From the NCBI RefSeq assembly GCF_000283155.1, contig NW_004454163.1, positions 4,926,808-4,990,807 of the forward strand: a DNA stretch of 64,000 bases. Reading direction: 5' to 3'. Below, one piece after another: positions 1-13,523 of the stretch (positions within the stretch are counted from its first letter, which is position 1; each line of letters starts with the position of its first letter). Below the pieces are notes generated by a model that searched no databases, was not told the DNA's origin, and was given only the letters and a program-made list of their open reading frames with translations. This DNA is from Ceratotherium simum simum. Its lineage: Eukaryota > Chordata > Mammalia > Perissodactyla > Rhinocerotidae. Both the position numbers and the translations under genes were made by a program.

Positions 1-871
1 AATAAATTTTAAAAAATATTGTGTAGTCATGTCAATTGTATAACGCTGAACAGTAAAAACAATGAGTTACTAATACATGGAGTAACACTAGTGAATTCCA
101 AAAATACATTGAGCAAAAATCATCAGAGAAAACAAAACTGATATCGTATAATTCTATTATTATGAGATTCAAGAAGAGAAAAAACTAAACTATCATGATA
201 GATATCAATAATGACTGCCTATGGCAGGTGAGAAACTTTCTGGAGTGATTAAAATATTTTCTATCTAAAACAGAGCAGTGTTTCTTCATTTATCATGTAT
301 AAATTTATCAAAATGCATTATATTATAAATTTAAGACAAGCATTTCACTGTATGTAAATTATAAAACACAAAATATTTTACTCTAACGGCCTTAAAATAT
401 TTTGATAGATTATACCAACATAAATAAATGAATGTAACACTTAAATGCTTGTACAGTATCTTCTGCTAATATTTAATAACCATTATAAATAAGATATTTA
501 TATTCTAAAACCCCACTAAAGAATAAAATGAGGCCAAAGCAAATTTAAATAAAAATATGCAAAACATAAAAGAAATGATAAGAAAGTGTTGAAGCACAAA
601 AAATGATAAAAGATATTCTTAATAATAAGTCTTTGATTAAAAAATTGTAAATAAAAATTTTATTAATAAAATATTTATTTTCCTGAGAAAGAAAACTTAA
701 TACGAGCAAATTATGAAGGACTCTAGAACTTAAGTTAAACAGTATTGAGAGTTATTATTTTACAATTAAAGCTATAGTTGACAATGAAGAAATATTCATG
801 TGTGTAATAATAAAACATCATATTTAAAAAACAATACACTTTTTAACATAAAGAAAAATTAAGAGAAAAAA

Positions 872-917
872 TATAGGGGGAGATTTTAACTCACTATAGG
901 GGGAGATTTTAACTCAC
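872..917. repeat. 23-bp exact tandem duplication
   Basis: Two identical adjacent copies (872-894 and 895-917) of a unit that reads TATAGGGGGAGATTTTAACT followed by CAC. With only two copies and no divergence this looks like a recent replication-slippage duplication. Confidence 0.85.
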
Positions 918-2154
918 CATTTATCTGTAGCATATGCAGTTCAGAATAATTGATTATATATATACATAAAATATGAAGAATACAATACAGAAAAATTGAC
1001 ATATATATTATAAATACCACAAAGATACAGAACATATGATATTAAAGGTACTAAAACTTTATGAAGAGTGAAGGTGTCTTAGGCAACAATATAATAACTC
1101 AAAAAATTTAACAAGTAGAAAGTAGCTACACTTACCAATTTACTCTATAATTAGAAATTAGTCACATAAAATGAATTCAAAAGTATTTGGAAATTTTAAT
1201 GTGTATTTCTAAATAACAAATATGTCAAGGAATAATTCCATGTCATAAAAAGTATTTAAAAATGAAAACACTTTGTAAGAAAGCTTTTTTGATGTGTTCA
1301 AAACATGGAAATACATTCAGAATTTAACTGATTCAATGTATATAAATAATATACTTAAAATATTGGTAGGAAAAAAGAAAACATAAATATGTGTACGAAG
1401 ACATGAAAGTGAAAAACAGGAAGGAAATAATTCTAAAAGTGTAACTAAATATCTACCTGATAAGCCACCCAGACCCAAATGGTACCATATACGGGCTTCT
1501 TCACAAATACTAGCATCAACCATTAAATGGTATTGGAAGCAAATGCTTGACTTTATCAAGTTTCTGAACTTTTCGTATTACAACCACAACTTCAGTTCCC
1601 TTCTCTGATCCCTTCATTCAGACTATAATGATATGAGCTTTTCCCATTATTTAGACCTGTGTTCTCTTTGAACTTTATTTTTACTCTACTCTTCAGATTA
1701 GATAGAAACTTCTAAAACATGCCTAAGTCTTGATGACCCCAATCCCCACATTTAGTCCCTCACCCAGTGTCTTGGGGAGTCTGCAATGTAGCAGCTTTGT
1801 AGAATGTCCAAAGTATTAAAAGAAAAAGGTTTCCATAATCAAATCCCTGTACAAGTCAGATACTGACACAGGAGAAACAGAATTGTAACTGAAAATACGA
1901 CTAAGAGTTCTTTAAAAAGATGAATTAAGAAGACAAAACTGGCAAAGTGCAAATAAAACAAAACAAAATCAACAGAACTTCATACATTGCAGAACCGTAT
2001 GGTAAGTAATTTGAAGAGTTAAAAGAAAATTAATGCATCAGTAATTTCAAAAGTCTACATGCCATTCTTGCCCCACAGTGATCCAGTTTTCCCCTCAGTA
2101 GACAAACAATGTTATAATTTTCTTGTGTGTACTTCCAAGTACTTTATACCTATG

Positions 2155-2280
2155 AGAAAATTTCACATATATATTTGAAATTTCATATATATATACATGA
2201 AATATACACACATATACACACACATACATAAGTCACATATGTATAAATATATAGAGAGATATATAAATATATCTATATAT
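2155..2280. repeat. AT/CA-rich low-complexity tract
   Basis: Alternating ATATAT and ACACATAC runs, purine-pyrimidine alternating over most of the length. It is a degenerate dinucleotide microsatellite, probably variable between individuals. Confidence 0.7.
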
Positions 2281-2333
2281 AGTTCATCCTCAGGACACAG
2301 AGGACTTCTTTATCAATTTTAAAACCATATTTT

Positions 2334-2579
2334 GGGCCGGCCCCGTGGTGTAGCAGTTTAGTGCGCATGCTCTGCTGCTGGTGGTCCAGGTTCGGATCCT
2401 GGGCTCGCACCAACACACCGCTTGTCAAGCCATGCTGTGGTGGCGTCCCACATAAAGTAGAGGAAGATGGACACAGATGTTAGCTCAGGGCCAGTCTTCC
2501 TCAGCAAAAAGAGGAAGATTGGCATGGATGTTAGCTCAGGGCTGATCTTCCTCACAAAAAATAAATAAATAAATAAAAT
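2334..2579 (+). mobile_element. ERE SINE copy 1 (long 3' tail type)
   Basis: Starts with GGGCCGGCCCCGTGG and has an A-box-like region and a B box (GGTTCGGATCC), the internal pol III promoter of a tRNA-derived SINE. The 3' half has two related units containing GATGTTAGCTCAGGGC, and the element ends in an (AAAT)n tail. The flanking target-site duplication is AAAACCATA at 2321-2329 and 2580-2588, continuing with one mismatch. Non-autonomous; mobilised by L1 proteins. The short reading frame on the reverse strand is not a gene. Confidence 0.9.
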
Positions 2580-2829
2580 AAAACCATACTTCATCAGTTG
2601 TTAGAATAATATTTTTTCACACACTAAGTTCAGTTAAATCAGGATGCATCTTAAAATTCAAAGTAGGTCATAGTTTAATTGGTAGTTTTTTATTTCTTAG
2701 GAGTTTATAAAATAATGGTGAAATTTTACAATTAAAAGCATCTTATATTTCATGAAAGAGTTTCATAGTATCTTGTATTAATGTACCATAATTTACTAAA
2801 CCAATAAAGGGAAAATCTCAAATAAAACA

Positions 2830-3060
2830 AGATTGACTAATATTTATTGAATACATACATGATAATTGATTTCAACATATTAGTTTATTTAATTCTTTAC
2901 AGCAACACATATTAATTTCCATTTTACACATGAGTAAAATGTGGCCCAGAAAGGTAGTGAACAAAACCAGGCTCACAAAGTTAGTAACTGATGGAATGAA
3001 GATTCAAATTTCTCAACTAGTTTCAAAGTCTTTTCAACTACACTAGCACTCTTCAAACAG
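2830..3060 (+). repeat. MIR-type ancient SINE fragment
   Basis: The order of words matches a sense-strand MIR: a 'tattgaatac' start, 'ttaattctttacagcaacac', 'cattttacacatgagtaaaatg', then 'cagaaaggtagtgaac' and 'aagttagtaactgatgg'. It is heavily diverged. The assignment is from memory of the MIR core and tail. Confidence 0.55.
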
Positions 3061-4439
3061 TGTTCAAAATACATACTTCAGTGATATTTTAATAAGTATA
3101 CAAAGAACAGGGATCCTATGATCAAATAACACATGGTTTAAGGAAGTTTCTTCATTGCAGGACATTTTAGGGCTTCCAATATGTTAATGCTCATCAAAAA
3201 AACTTCAAGAAACATATAAAATTACATAGAATTTCCCAGTTTTATTTTACCTCAGAATCATATTTTTCCTTAAGTGTATGCTGGAATTTATATTCAGCAT
3301 AACACTCTTTGAGGAATATATCCTAAAGCACATTACCTGCCAAATTTGGGAGGACATAGAATTCAGGAGGGGATTAAAATTGTTAAATTTTACAAGCCAG
3401 AAAAATTTCTCTCATCACAAAAATATGATTCAATACAAAATAATGACGTATAGCACATTTCATGGAATGGCAGGATAGGTTTATCAGATCAATTTTTCCA
3501 CTGAAAATAATTAAAATTAATTAAATTATTTAATTAATTAATATTTAATTTAATTCATATCATATGCCTTTTTAATTATTTTATAATTAATATGTATTAT
3601 ATGTATTACATATATATTATATATATATATGAAAGAAAAGTTTCAATCCTGTTCAGAAGAGTTGAACAGGATAAAAACCACTAGGACAAAAGCTAAAGGA
3701 AAGTAGGAACCTACAGTTTTAATTGGAGCACCTGAGTATAAAAGTAAAATGTACACAAAGGTCATTTGCAATTCCTGGAAAACTTGGGCTCAGTTTGATG
3801 AAATGTAAGCGTCTTCAAATAATAAGCTAAAGTTTAGTCTCAGAAATTCTTAACTTGCGGTCTAGGGACAGAATTTAAGGGATCCAGGAACTTGGATGGG
3901 GAAAAAAGTTTTACTTTATTTTCAAAATAATTCTGTACATTTTATAATACATTTAAAAATATGATTCTCAAGCCAAGGAGTACAAGCTTCAATAGACTTC
4001 AAAGCGCCTATGGCACAAAAAAGGTACCCCTTTAACTTCCAACTAAATTGCAAAATTCACCTTAAGTTTGGATAGCAAATGGCTATAGTCTCAGAGTAAA
4101 AGTAAACCAGAAATAAACAGAAATGTGAACCACCCCAACAACCTCTATCAGAACTCAAGGAACCATAGTGAAATGGTCTCTATGTTGAGTGTACACTAAA
4201 AACAAAAAACCAAAAACCTCATCCTTGTGAAATTTAGACTCCAGCTGCTGCTCACTTGAATTTGTATACAAATTAGATTTTCTTCACTCTCAAGTCATGA
4301 ATATTTTTTAAGTTTGTACCATATTAGTAGAGCTCTATGTTCCTGGCAGAAGCAAAAGCAAATGTACTCTGGAAGAAGTCATCTGTATCTTAAGCTTCAC
4401 AGAATGCCCACAAATAATTTTTTAACAACAATAATCAGC
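3061..4439. other. Non-coding; AT palindromes and a repeat remnant
   Basis: 3495-3630 is nearly pure A/T with self-complementary AATTAA/TTAATT words and a (TA)n run, able to form a cruciform on paper. 3849-4030 begins like the mammalian DNA-transposon remnants that open 'gttcttaacctggggtcc' and close 'catggcacaaaaaaggtt'. No gene is visible; the 66-codon frame at 3278 has no coding signature. Confidence 0.45.
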
Positions 4440-5700
4440 ATAGAGTCAAAAGTAATCAAACACGAAAGAAAAATAGACATTACAACTCAAATAACACACA
4501 AAAATCAATCCCAGGTGGATTGAAAACCTAAGGCGAAAGTTGAAACTCCAAAATGTTTAGAAGATAATTTGGATGAATATCAGCATGACCTCAGGGTAGA
4601 GATTTTCTTAAACAATATACTCTAACTTGAAAAAAATAAGAACTTTTATTCAGCAAAAGGCAATATAATAGATTAAAAATACAAGGCAAAGTGTAAGAGG
4701 ATATTAGCTACATATACAACTGATTTCGGGCTAGTAGTCACATTACATAAAGAGCTCTGAAAAATCAATGAGAAAAAAGACTACTCATTAGAAAATTGGA
4801 AACAAAGAAACAAATGGTCAATTGCAAAAGTGGAAATCAAAATACTCGACAGCATGTGAAAAAATTTTCAATTTCACAGCAGTTAGGGAAATTCACATTA
4901 AAATCATAAGTAGATATGCTTACATACTATGCGGACTGCCAACAATTTTAAAGTCTAATAATATCAAGTGGTAAAAAGAAAATGGAGCAACTGGAACATT
5001 CCTACACTCTTATAGTACTGTAAATTGGAAAGTCACTTTGGAAAATAATTTGTTATTATCCAATAAAATCAACAATGTCAGTTCTACTGACAGAGAAACT
5101 CACAAAGGATATCTGTACCAGGATGTTTCTAAGAGCATTGTTCGAAATAACCAAAAATTGGAAATAAACTAAATGTCCTTCAACAGAAGAATGGCTGAAA
5201 AAGGAACAGCAATATAGTTAATGACATTATTGTACCCTGCTACAGAAATATGGATGAAACTCACAAACACTGCATGAAAAAAAGCAACAATATGGATGAA
5301 GATAAATAATGTTGAACAAAGGCAGTAATATACAAATATTAATGCAATACCATTTTAATTAACAAACATGCAAAACTAAAGTATGATCTTTAGGGATGCA
5401 TACATATGTAATACTATAGTTAAAATTAAAAAGACAAGCAAGGAAATTAGTATCACAAAGGTCAGGATATTGGAAAGCCTGAGGTTTTGTTCAGGTGGGG
5501 TACAGGGAGGATTTCTGAGGTGCTGCACATGTTGATCTGTGGCCTAAGTGGAGGCTACTCAGATGTTTTCCTCATAATTCATTTATTAAAAATATACATG
5601 TATGCTTACCCAGTCTTCTATATGTATGCATTATTCAAAATGACACAGGAAACAAAAGAAATAGGGTATTTATACCATACACTATACCATACACTATGAG
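4440..5700 (+). mobile_element. L1 3' end fragment (ORF2 tail plus 3' UTR)
   Basis: The series of words is that of an L1 ORF2 C-terminal region: 'aaagagctctgaaaaatcaatgag', 'gaacattcctacactcttatag', 'aataaccaaaaattggaaataaactaaatg', then a pseudo-3' UTR with 'ggtttgttcaggtgggg'. All frames are broken by stops and indels, so this is a dead, 5'-truncated old copy. A perfect 12-bp tandem duplication (TACCATACACTA, twice, 5673-5696) lies at its end. Confidence 0.65.
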
Positions 5701-7189
5701 TATTTTTGATTGAAAAGTTGACATTATACTCATTGATAAAACATTATAAACATAAGGATGCCTGAAATTTTTTCATGTTTATAATTTTTTTTTAAATAAA
5801 ATAAACATTCGATTTAAAAAAATTAAAATTATATAGGTTTGGGATACCTCCATTTTCCCTCTCCCATGCCTTCTGAGAGCCCTTACTCCAAGACACATTT
5901 CATCTATGAAAAGTAAAGTAAAATAAAATAAAATATTTTAACTATCCTGCCCTTTACTGCACTGGTAAGAGTTAGAGGAGAAAAGGAGCATCAGAAGAAA
6001 GAGATACAGGCTAAAGTACACAAGAAATGACTGAAAGAATAAATGGGAGAGACAAAGTTTGGGTAGAGATTCCCTGAAAGTTTGACAGAGAACTAAGAGA
6101 ATGGGAAGTCATCTTAATAGGTGACATTATGGGATGACAAATGCATTAATAATTTTAATAGACACTTTCTATGCAATTCCTCTATTCAACGCTTTCAAGA
6201 CAACTGTAATAAAAGTTTACCCTAATTTCCAAGGTTATGTTACACAAATTTTTAAAACACAACAGTATGGTATAATTGGCCTTGTGATACAGCCCAGTTT
6301 TATTAGGTTCACTGTGAAAAATATGATACAGAGCAGAAATGAGTAAAATTATTTACACATAGCATAACTGTGTACTAAAAAAATCCCCACTACAAAATCA
6401 AAATGATTGATGCGAGCTTAGAAAAGAAGTTATACAAATGATCTATCATGATTTAGGGAAAAAAACAGCATTGTCAGCAGCAATGAAAGTATACCAAAAA
6501 AATATATATCTTTATATTCACAAAAACATAAACTATGAAAGAATACATTAAATAATTATATCTAGTTTAAAAAAATTTTTTTGGAATGGTACAAAAATAT
6601 TACTGGAACATAAAAAAAAGTTTAAACAAACAAGAACATAATGTAGGTTCCATATTAGGAAGACTATTAGAAAAATATCTAATTTTTCCAATTTAATAAC
6701 CAATATAAAAATACTAGCAGTATTTTATTTGGAACTAGAGAATTATTTGAAATTTTTAAAAATGGGCAATAACATCAAAGAAAATATAAACTGATGGTAA
6801 ATAGGTGCATGTGTTTGTAGTGGAGAGATGGCCTAGCCCTATAAATATCTGAATATATCCAATATTCTAAGGAAATAATTAAACTGCTGTTGCAAGAAAC
6901 GAAAGTATAGATCAACAAAGAGATAAAAAACAGTCTACTCTATATGAAAACGAGACGTGATAATAAATGAAATTGTAAGATAAGACATAAGAAAAGAATT
7001 TTATAAATACTTTAGATAACTCAAAGAAGTCTTTAAAAAATAAATTTAGATTCAAACTACAAAATCAGAGATTACAGAATTGAGAGTTGTTCTAATAATA
7101 AATCAACATATGAAACACAGCAACAGAATGTCCCAAAGATTAATGTTGGCAAAGCTTTTCCTAAATCACAACATTAATCCTGATGTCTC
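5701..7189. other. AT-rich non-coding, possible decayed LINE
   Basis: No coding frame longer than about 70 codons. The part from about 6430 to 7120 is A-rich on the plus strand, with words resembling degenerate L1 ORF sequence, but too diverged for a firm call. 5701-6430 shows nothing I recognise. Confidence 0.4.
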
Positions 7190-7330
7190 TTTCCTTCAAC
7201 ATACCATAAATTTCATGAGGGCAGGGAACATATCTATTTCATAGCCAGTGTATATTTGGCACCTAGCAATGGGTCCCATACATAGTAGGTGTTAATACAT
7301 ACTCACTGAAGGAATGACAGAGTATATGAA
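7190..7330 (+). mobile_element. L2 LINE 3' end fragment
   Basis: Contains the typical L2 tail order 'catgagggcagggaacatat', 'catagtaggtgttaatacata', 'ctgaaggaatga' and short tandem GAATGA-like words at the end. Diverged, sense orientation. Confidence 0.65.
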
Positions 7331-8334
7331 GGAATGAGGGAATACATTTGAGTGAAATAATGATCACACTAAGAAATAGTTTCTGCACAGAGCTGCATAT
7401 GAAACAGACCCTTAAAAACACTGATTCAAATAAATTGATACTCTTCAGTGTTTCTGCGTGGGTGATTAACCTGTATTGTTATACCAAAATTCCAATAGCA
7501 TGTGCTCATCAAAAACACTCTACCAGTAAACTAATATATCAAAGTAAATTCCTGATGGATTAAAGAATTCAAATATTTTCAAAATATATTAAAAACTTCA
7601 AAAATTAACATGATAAATAAAACAGTCACACATTATTTAAATTTAATAATTTAACAATATATGAAAAGGATAACTTTACCATCTTGGAATCAAGACAGAA
7701 ATTCATAAGGCAGATGAGCAAATATTTTCATTAAATATGGCACAAAGAGAAATAATATATAAAGGTTTCATTTATGTTAGCTAAAAAACTCAGATTACTC
7801 ATTCATCATCAGAAAGCTCAAATGAGAGCAAATATAAAAAGATTAAATGAACAGATGGAAATTATTTTTGCCCTTTGGTAATAAAAATGTAAACTAGAGC
7901 AACTTTAGAATGAAGTCATTTTATATTTGATAAGTTAGCTACATATATGATTAAATAAAATCTAATATGTTGTGGCAATCATGACATATTCACACAGTTG
8001 ATATCGTGGTACATTTGTGGAAAATCATACAAATATAGAAGGCCATGCAAATATTCATGATGTGTGCCCCAGAAATTCCTTTTTTTTTTCTTTTTTTTTT
8101 GGTGAGGAAGATTGTCCCCGAGCTAACATCTGTGCCAATCTTCTTCTATTTTCTATGTGGGATGCCAGCACTGCATGGCTTGATGAGCATGAGGGTTCGA
8201 GCCCAGGATCCAAAACCACGAACCCTGGGCCGCTGAAGCAGAGTGCGCAAACCAGTACACCACCAGGCTAGCTCCAAAAATTCCTATTTTGAATACTTAT
8301 CTTGAAACAAACACCAATAAAAGATAAAAACTAA
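7331..8334 (+). mobile_element. Decayed LINE sequence interrupted by an ERE
   Basis: A-rich plus strand with scattered L1-like words and no open frame of note. The same sequence resumes after the reverse-oriented ERE at about 8080-8275, so the LINE was there first. Family unassigned. Confidence 0.4.
8080..8275 (-). mobile_element. ERE SINE copy 2, reverse
   Basis: Poly-T at its left end followed by 'ggtgaggaagattg', 'gagctaacatctgtgcc', a decayed B box in reverse ('ggttcgagccc') and a right end near CTAGCTCC. It is flanked by an imperfect duplication (CCAGAAATTCC on the left, CCAAAAATTCC on the right). Diverged, so an older copy. Confidence 0.8.
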
Positions 8335-9193
8335 GCACGGATGCCAGAGAAAATGGTGGGGTGAGTACCTCTGAAAATCCATCTCTCCATAAATGCAAAG
8401 AAAAAAATGGCAAAATTGTCTAAATCAACTCTTTCAGAACTCTGGAAATATACCAAAGACTTCCAAAAACCCTGGGAGCATTTATTCAAGAAAACAGATG
8501 AGTCTCAGTAAGAACAGAAACTTTTGCGGCATTTTAACTTTCCCTAGTCCCATTCCCCACTCTCTAGGTCAACAATAGCTTTGACAAAGAAAAAGCCATA
8601 TTTCTGACACCAGAGGAAGCAGAAGCAAATTGTGTTTTTAAAAGCCTCATTCCTAAAGATTGTCATTATTAGACCTGTCTGGTCATTCCCTGGAAGACCC
8701 CACTTACAAGGCTGTGTGCATGATCAAGAGAGATCTGAGAAGGCCTTAATCTCTCACCTTCGGTTAACCTTGAGACCTTGCACCAGCAGGAAGTAAAGTC
8801 TAAGGCAGAGTTGTCAACCCCCTGGCTGAGTGTTGAAGGCATCATCCAACATGCACACAGAGAACCTCAGCAATGACTGGGAGATGTATTGGTTGCTGGC
8901 ATTTAAAGAGATATTTGTCTAACCATTAACTGACCACTAAGCTAACAGAGTAGAGACATCAGTGGCCACATATGGACAAAAAATACAGACTTTAGGGAAT
9001 TAATGTGAAAAGTCACTTAATTAATGCAACAATAAAAATCAGCAATGAAAACAAACCCTGGGGAAGAGGAAGAATCTGACGTTCACGGTTTTCACATTAC
9101 ATTTTAAACATACAGTTTTCAACAAAAATTCACGAAACATGCAAAAAGCAAAATAAAAACAAGGAAGTATATAGCCTATTTCAGAAAAAAGCA

Positions 9194-10082
9194 AACAGAT
9201 CTTTGCCAAAAATCAGTTTCAAACTTCCAATTTCTGCTCTGACATGAAAAAACCTTGGAGGTTATCACTTGGTGCTCACAAAAAAATCTGAATAAACTGA
9301 AAATCGACGACTTTTCTTAGATCTCTTAGGGAACTGATGTCACAATGCACACTGACACCCCAAAAATCAGAGAGACAGGCAAATAGAGAGAATCACAGCT
9401 TACTGGGAGCAGAAGATGCTGAAGCCAAGAATGGGCAGAAGAACTTAAACTGTAATTGATGAACTGTTGGAGGCTCAGTGTGGACTAGCTTGAGAATTAA
9501 AAACTTCTGGAAACCAGTCTTAGAGGGCTACTTACACTTTTATCATTTTTATCTCCAGGAGCCCCACCAGGTCTTCACAGCAAAACAGTGCAGAAATATT
9601 CCTTCCTGCTTTCAGAAGGAGGAGAGGAAAACTAACTACTTTAATTTATGCCTAGGGTAAAAATAACCATTTTGAAATATGCCCAGAGTGTTCTGTTTTC
9701 ACCGGACCTCAAGGGAAACTACTTTAACAGAGCATAATTGATGTAAGGAAGGGAAATATCCAACTCCAGCCCCCTCCAGACTTCTTGTCACACTTAAGTT
9801 GGAAAAAGGCTAAGAAGCATTAGTATAACATTATGCATTTGTCAAAACCCATAGAAATATACAACACTAAGAATGATCCCTAAAATAAAATACAGACTTT
9901 AGTTCATAATAATGTATCAATATTGGTTCATCAACTGTAACAAATGTATGATACTAATGAAAGATGTTAATAATATTTGAAACTGTAAGGGGGGAGATAG
10001 TGGGTATATGGGAACTCTACACTACCTGTTAATTTTCTGTAAATCTGAAACTACTCTAAAAATAAAATTTATTAATTAAAAA
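9194..10082 (+). mobile_element. L1 3' UTR fragment inside the larger L1's 5' UTR
   Basis: The larger L1's 5' UTR reads up to 'cagaaaaaagcaa' near 9193 and resumes at 'gtcaatcaatagaaattgtccctg' near 10083. The last 260 bases in between (about 9820-10082) are a typical L1 3' terminus: 'tttgtcaaaacccatagaa', 'gttcatcaactgtaacaaatg', 'gggtatatgggaactct', then 'aataaaatttattaatt' and an A-run. The part 9194-9820 is less certain and could be more of either element. A/G-rich words at both edges may be a weak target-site duplication. Confidence 0.5.
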
Positions 10083-10159
10083 AAGTCAATCAATAGAAAT
10101 TGTCCCTGAAGGAGTCCAAATTTTAGACTTATTAGATAAAGACTTCACATCATCTATTT

Positions 10160-10960
10160 TAAATACATTCTAAGAGCTAAGGAAACCATATCTAAAGAAT
10201 TTTTTCAAGGTATGAGCATGACATCTTACCAAATAGAGAATATCAGTAAAAAGGAACCAAATAGATATTCTGGAATTCAAACATATAATAAATGAAATGA
10301 AAAATTCATCAGAGGGGCTGAATAACTGATTCAAGTAGGCAGAAAAAGAATCAGTGAATTTTAAGATAGGTCAGTTGAGATGACTCAGTCTGAGGAAAAG
10401 AAAAAAACAAACAATGAAGCAAAACGAATAGAGCCTAAGACCTGTAGGGCACCATCAAACATACCGTCATATGCATAATGGAAATCTGAAAAAAAAATGG
10501 GAGAGAGAATGGGGTAGAAAGACTATCTTAAGACGCAAGGGCTAAACTATTCCAAATATGATGAAAAACATTAATTTACACAGCCAGGAAGCTCAAGGAA
10601 CTCCAAGTAGAATGAACAAAATTAGACACAGCATAATCAAACTGTGAAAAGCCAAAGATAAAGAAAGAATCTTGAAAGCAGCAAGAGGCAATCAATGAAT
10701 CACTTACAAGGAATCATCGATAAGATCAAAAGGCGATTTATGAACAGAAATCATGGAGTCCAGAAGGCAATGGAATGACATTTTTAAAATGCTGAATTAA
10801 AAAATACTGCCAGCCAAAAGTTTTAATCTGGCATAACTGTTCTGCAAAAATAAAGCAGAAATTAAGGCATTCACAGATAAACAAAAACTGATAGTTTGTC
10901 ACTAGCAGACTTCCCTGCAAAAAAATAAAAGAAGTCATTCAGGTTGAATGAAAACAGTAC
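10160..10960 (+). pseudogene. L1 ORF1 remnant
   Basis: Corresponds to the nucleic-acid-binding ORF1 protein of L1. Recognisable words run in the normal order: 'gaaatgaaaaattcatcagaggggctgaa' territory at 10296, 'agaatcagtgaatttt', 'catcaaacataccgtcatatg', 'gaatcttgaaagcagcaagagg' and 'aaataaagcagaaattaaggc'. Frameshifts and stops prevent any reading frame above about 70 codons. Boundaries are approximate. Confidence 0.6.
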
Positions 10961-13523
10961 CTTGAATCTGCGGGAAGAAATAAATGGCATAGGACTACTA
11001 AGAAAGGTAACTATGTATTAAATATTAGTTAAATATAACAGAGAGTATAAACATATTTTTTGTTTATAATTCCTTTTGTTGTCCTATTTGATTTAAAATA
11101 CAATTTTATAAAGCAATAATTTTAAATCTATACTGGTGGGCACAAATGTATAAAGATGTAATGTGTGACAATAATAGCAAAAGAAAAGGTGAAATGGAAT
11201 ATATAGAAGCAAAGTTAATATTTAATATTGAAATTACATTAGTATTAATCTGAATTAGATTATTATAACATGATGTTAATTGTAACCTCTAGCATTAAAC
11301 ACTAAAAAAAAATTCAAAAATATATAGTAAGACAAGTGACAAGTAAATTAAAATGGTACACTAGAAACTATCTATTCACTATACTGGAGGAACAAAGGAA
11401 AAGAAAGATATAAGACACCCAGAAAAAAAGTAACAAAGTGGCATATTTAAATGTTACTTTATCATTAACTACACTAAATATAAATGGATTAAACTCTCCA
11501 ATCAATAGTCAGAGATTGGCAGAATAGTTTTAAATAATGTGATCCAGCTATATGTTATCTACAAGATACTTTAGATTCAAAGACAAAAATAGTTTGAAAG
11601 TAAAAGGATGTTAAAAGATATACCATGCAAACAGTAAATAAAAGACAGCTGGAGTAGACATACTAATATCAGACAAAAAAGACTTCAAGACACAAATTAT
11701 TACTACCAATAAAGGACATTTTATAATGATAAAAGGGCCAAACCATCAGGAAGATACACCAATTAGAAATATATACAAACTTAACAGAGCCTCAAAATAC
11801 ATAAAGTAAAAGTTGACATAATTGAAATAAGAAATAGACAATTCAACAATAATAGAGGGAGACTTCAACTGCCCACTTTAAATAATGGATAAAACAACTA
11901 GACAGAAGATAGGCAAGTAAATAGTAGACCTGAAAACATCATACACCAACTAGATCTAAGAGACAACTATAGAATATTCCACCAACAAGAGTAAAAAACA
12001 CATTTTTCTCCTACCACACATGGAACATTCTCCATGACAGAGCATATATTAAGCCATAAACAAGTCTCAATATATTGAAAAGTGTTGAAGTCATACAAAG
12101 TATCCTCTCTGAGGACAAAGGTAAAAATAGAAATCAATAACCAAGGAAAATTTGGGAAATTCTCAAATATGCGAATTTTAAACCAAATCTAAGTAAACAA
12201 TGGATCAAAGAAGAAATCACAAGGGAAATTAAAAAATACTTTGACATGAATGAAAACAAAAATACAACATACCTAAATTTATGCGGTTTTGTGAAATCAA
12301 TGCTCAAAGGAAAACTTATAGCTGTATATATCTACATTTAAAAAGAAGAAAGAACTCAAATTAATAACCTATCCTCCCATCCAAAGAAAAAGAAGAGAAA
12401 ATAAAGTCCAAAGGAAGCAGAGAAAGGAAATAATATTAGTGATAAATGAAATGGACAATAGCAAAACATTAGAGAAAATCAACAGAACCAAAAGGTGGTT
12501 CCTTGAAAAGATTGACAAAATTGACAAAACTTAAACTTTACTGACCAAGAGAAAAAGAGAGAGACAATACTCAAAGTACCAAAACCAAGAACGAAAAAAA
12601 AAGGGATATTACTAATGACCTTACAGAAAGGTTTATAAGGGAATACTATAAACAATGTTATGCCAATAAATTAGATAACCTAGATGAAATGGACAAATTC
12701 CTAGAAAATCATAAACTATCAAAATTAACTCACAAAAAAATAGAAAATCTGAATAGATCTATAACAATTAAAGAAATTAAATTACTAATAAAAATTCTCC
12801 CACAAAGAAAAGTGCTTAACCAAATGGATTCACTGATGAATATCACCAAATATTTAGAGAATTAACATTGATCCTTCATAAATTTTGCCAAAAAATAGAA
12901 GAGGAAGGATCACTTGCCAATACATTGTATGAGCCCCACATTACCCTGACACCAAAACTAGACATCAAAACTAGACAAAGACATCACAAGAAAATAAAAT
13001 TATTCAATTATTCACAAAATATTCCTTATGAACACGAATACAAAAATCCTCAGAAAACACTAGCAAATCAAATCCAGTAGCATATAAAAAGGATTATACA
13101 CCATGTCTAAATGAGATTTATTCCAGAAACATTACAACTTACAAAAATCAATGTAATACACCATATTAATAGACTAAATGGAAGAAATCACAGGATCATT
13201 TCAATAGATGCAGAAAAAGTATTTGACAAAATTCAATCCCATTCATAGTAAAAACACTAAACAAAATAGGAATAGAAAGGAACTTCCTCAACATGATAAA
13301 GAAACTTTGAGAAAAATCCACAGCTAACATTACACTTTACAGTAAAGAGTGAAAGTTTTCCCCTAAAATCAGGAAAAAGACAAGCATAGCTACACTTTGC
13401 CACTTCTATTCAATATTGTTCTGGAGATTCTAGCCAGAACAATTAAGCAAGAAAATGAAATAAAAGGCATCCAAAATAAAATAAAAGGCATCAAAAAATA
13501 TACAATACTTAAGAATTCATCTA

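Larger units (their letters stand above)
1..2333. other. AT-rich non-coding stretch, no gene seen
   Basis: Very AT-rich DNA with stop codons in every frame and no splice-flanked open frame. The only structure I can support is a 23-bp tandem duplication near 872-917 and an AT/CA-rich low-complexity run at about 2155-2280, listed separately. The tail around 2040-2130 has the feel of an old LINE 3' region, but I cannot assign it. Confidence 0.6.

Noticed and set aside
889..906. ACTCACTATAGGG, the 3' half of a T7 RNA polymerase promoter
   Set aside because: The upstream half (TAATACG) is absent and the motif lies in a local tandem duplication of genomic AT-rich DNA, so it is chance and not vector contamination.
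2358..2594. 78-codon minus-strand frame, with similar ones at 8017, 17247, 46486 and 62387
   Set aside because: All are ERE SINE sequence read in one frame; shared peptides such as the SEPGPPAAEH type reflect the repeat, not a gene family.
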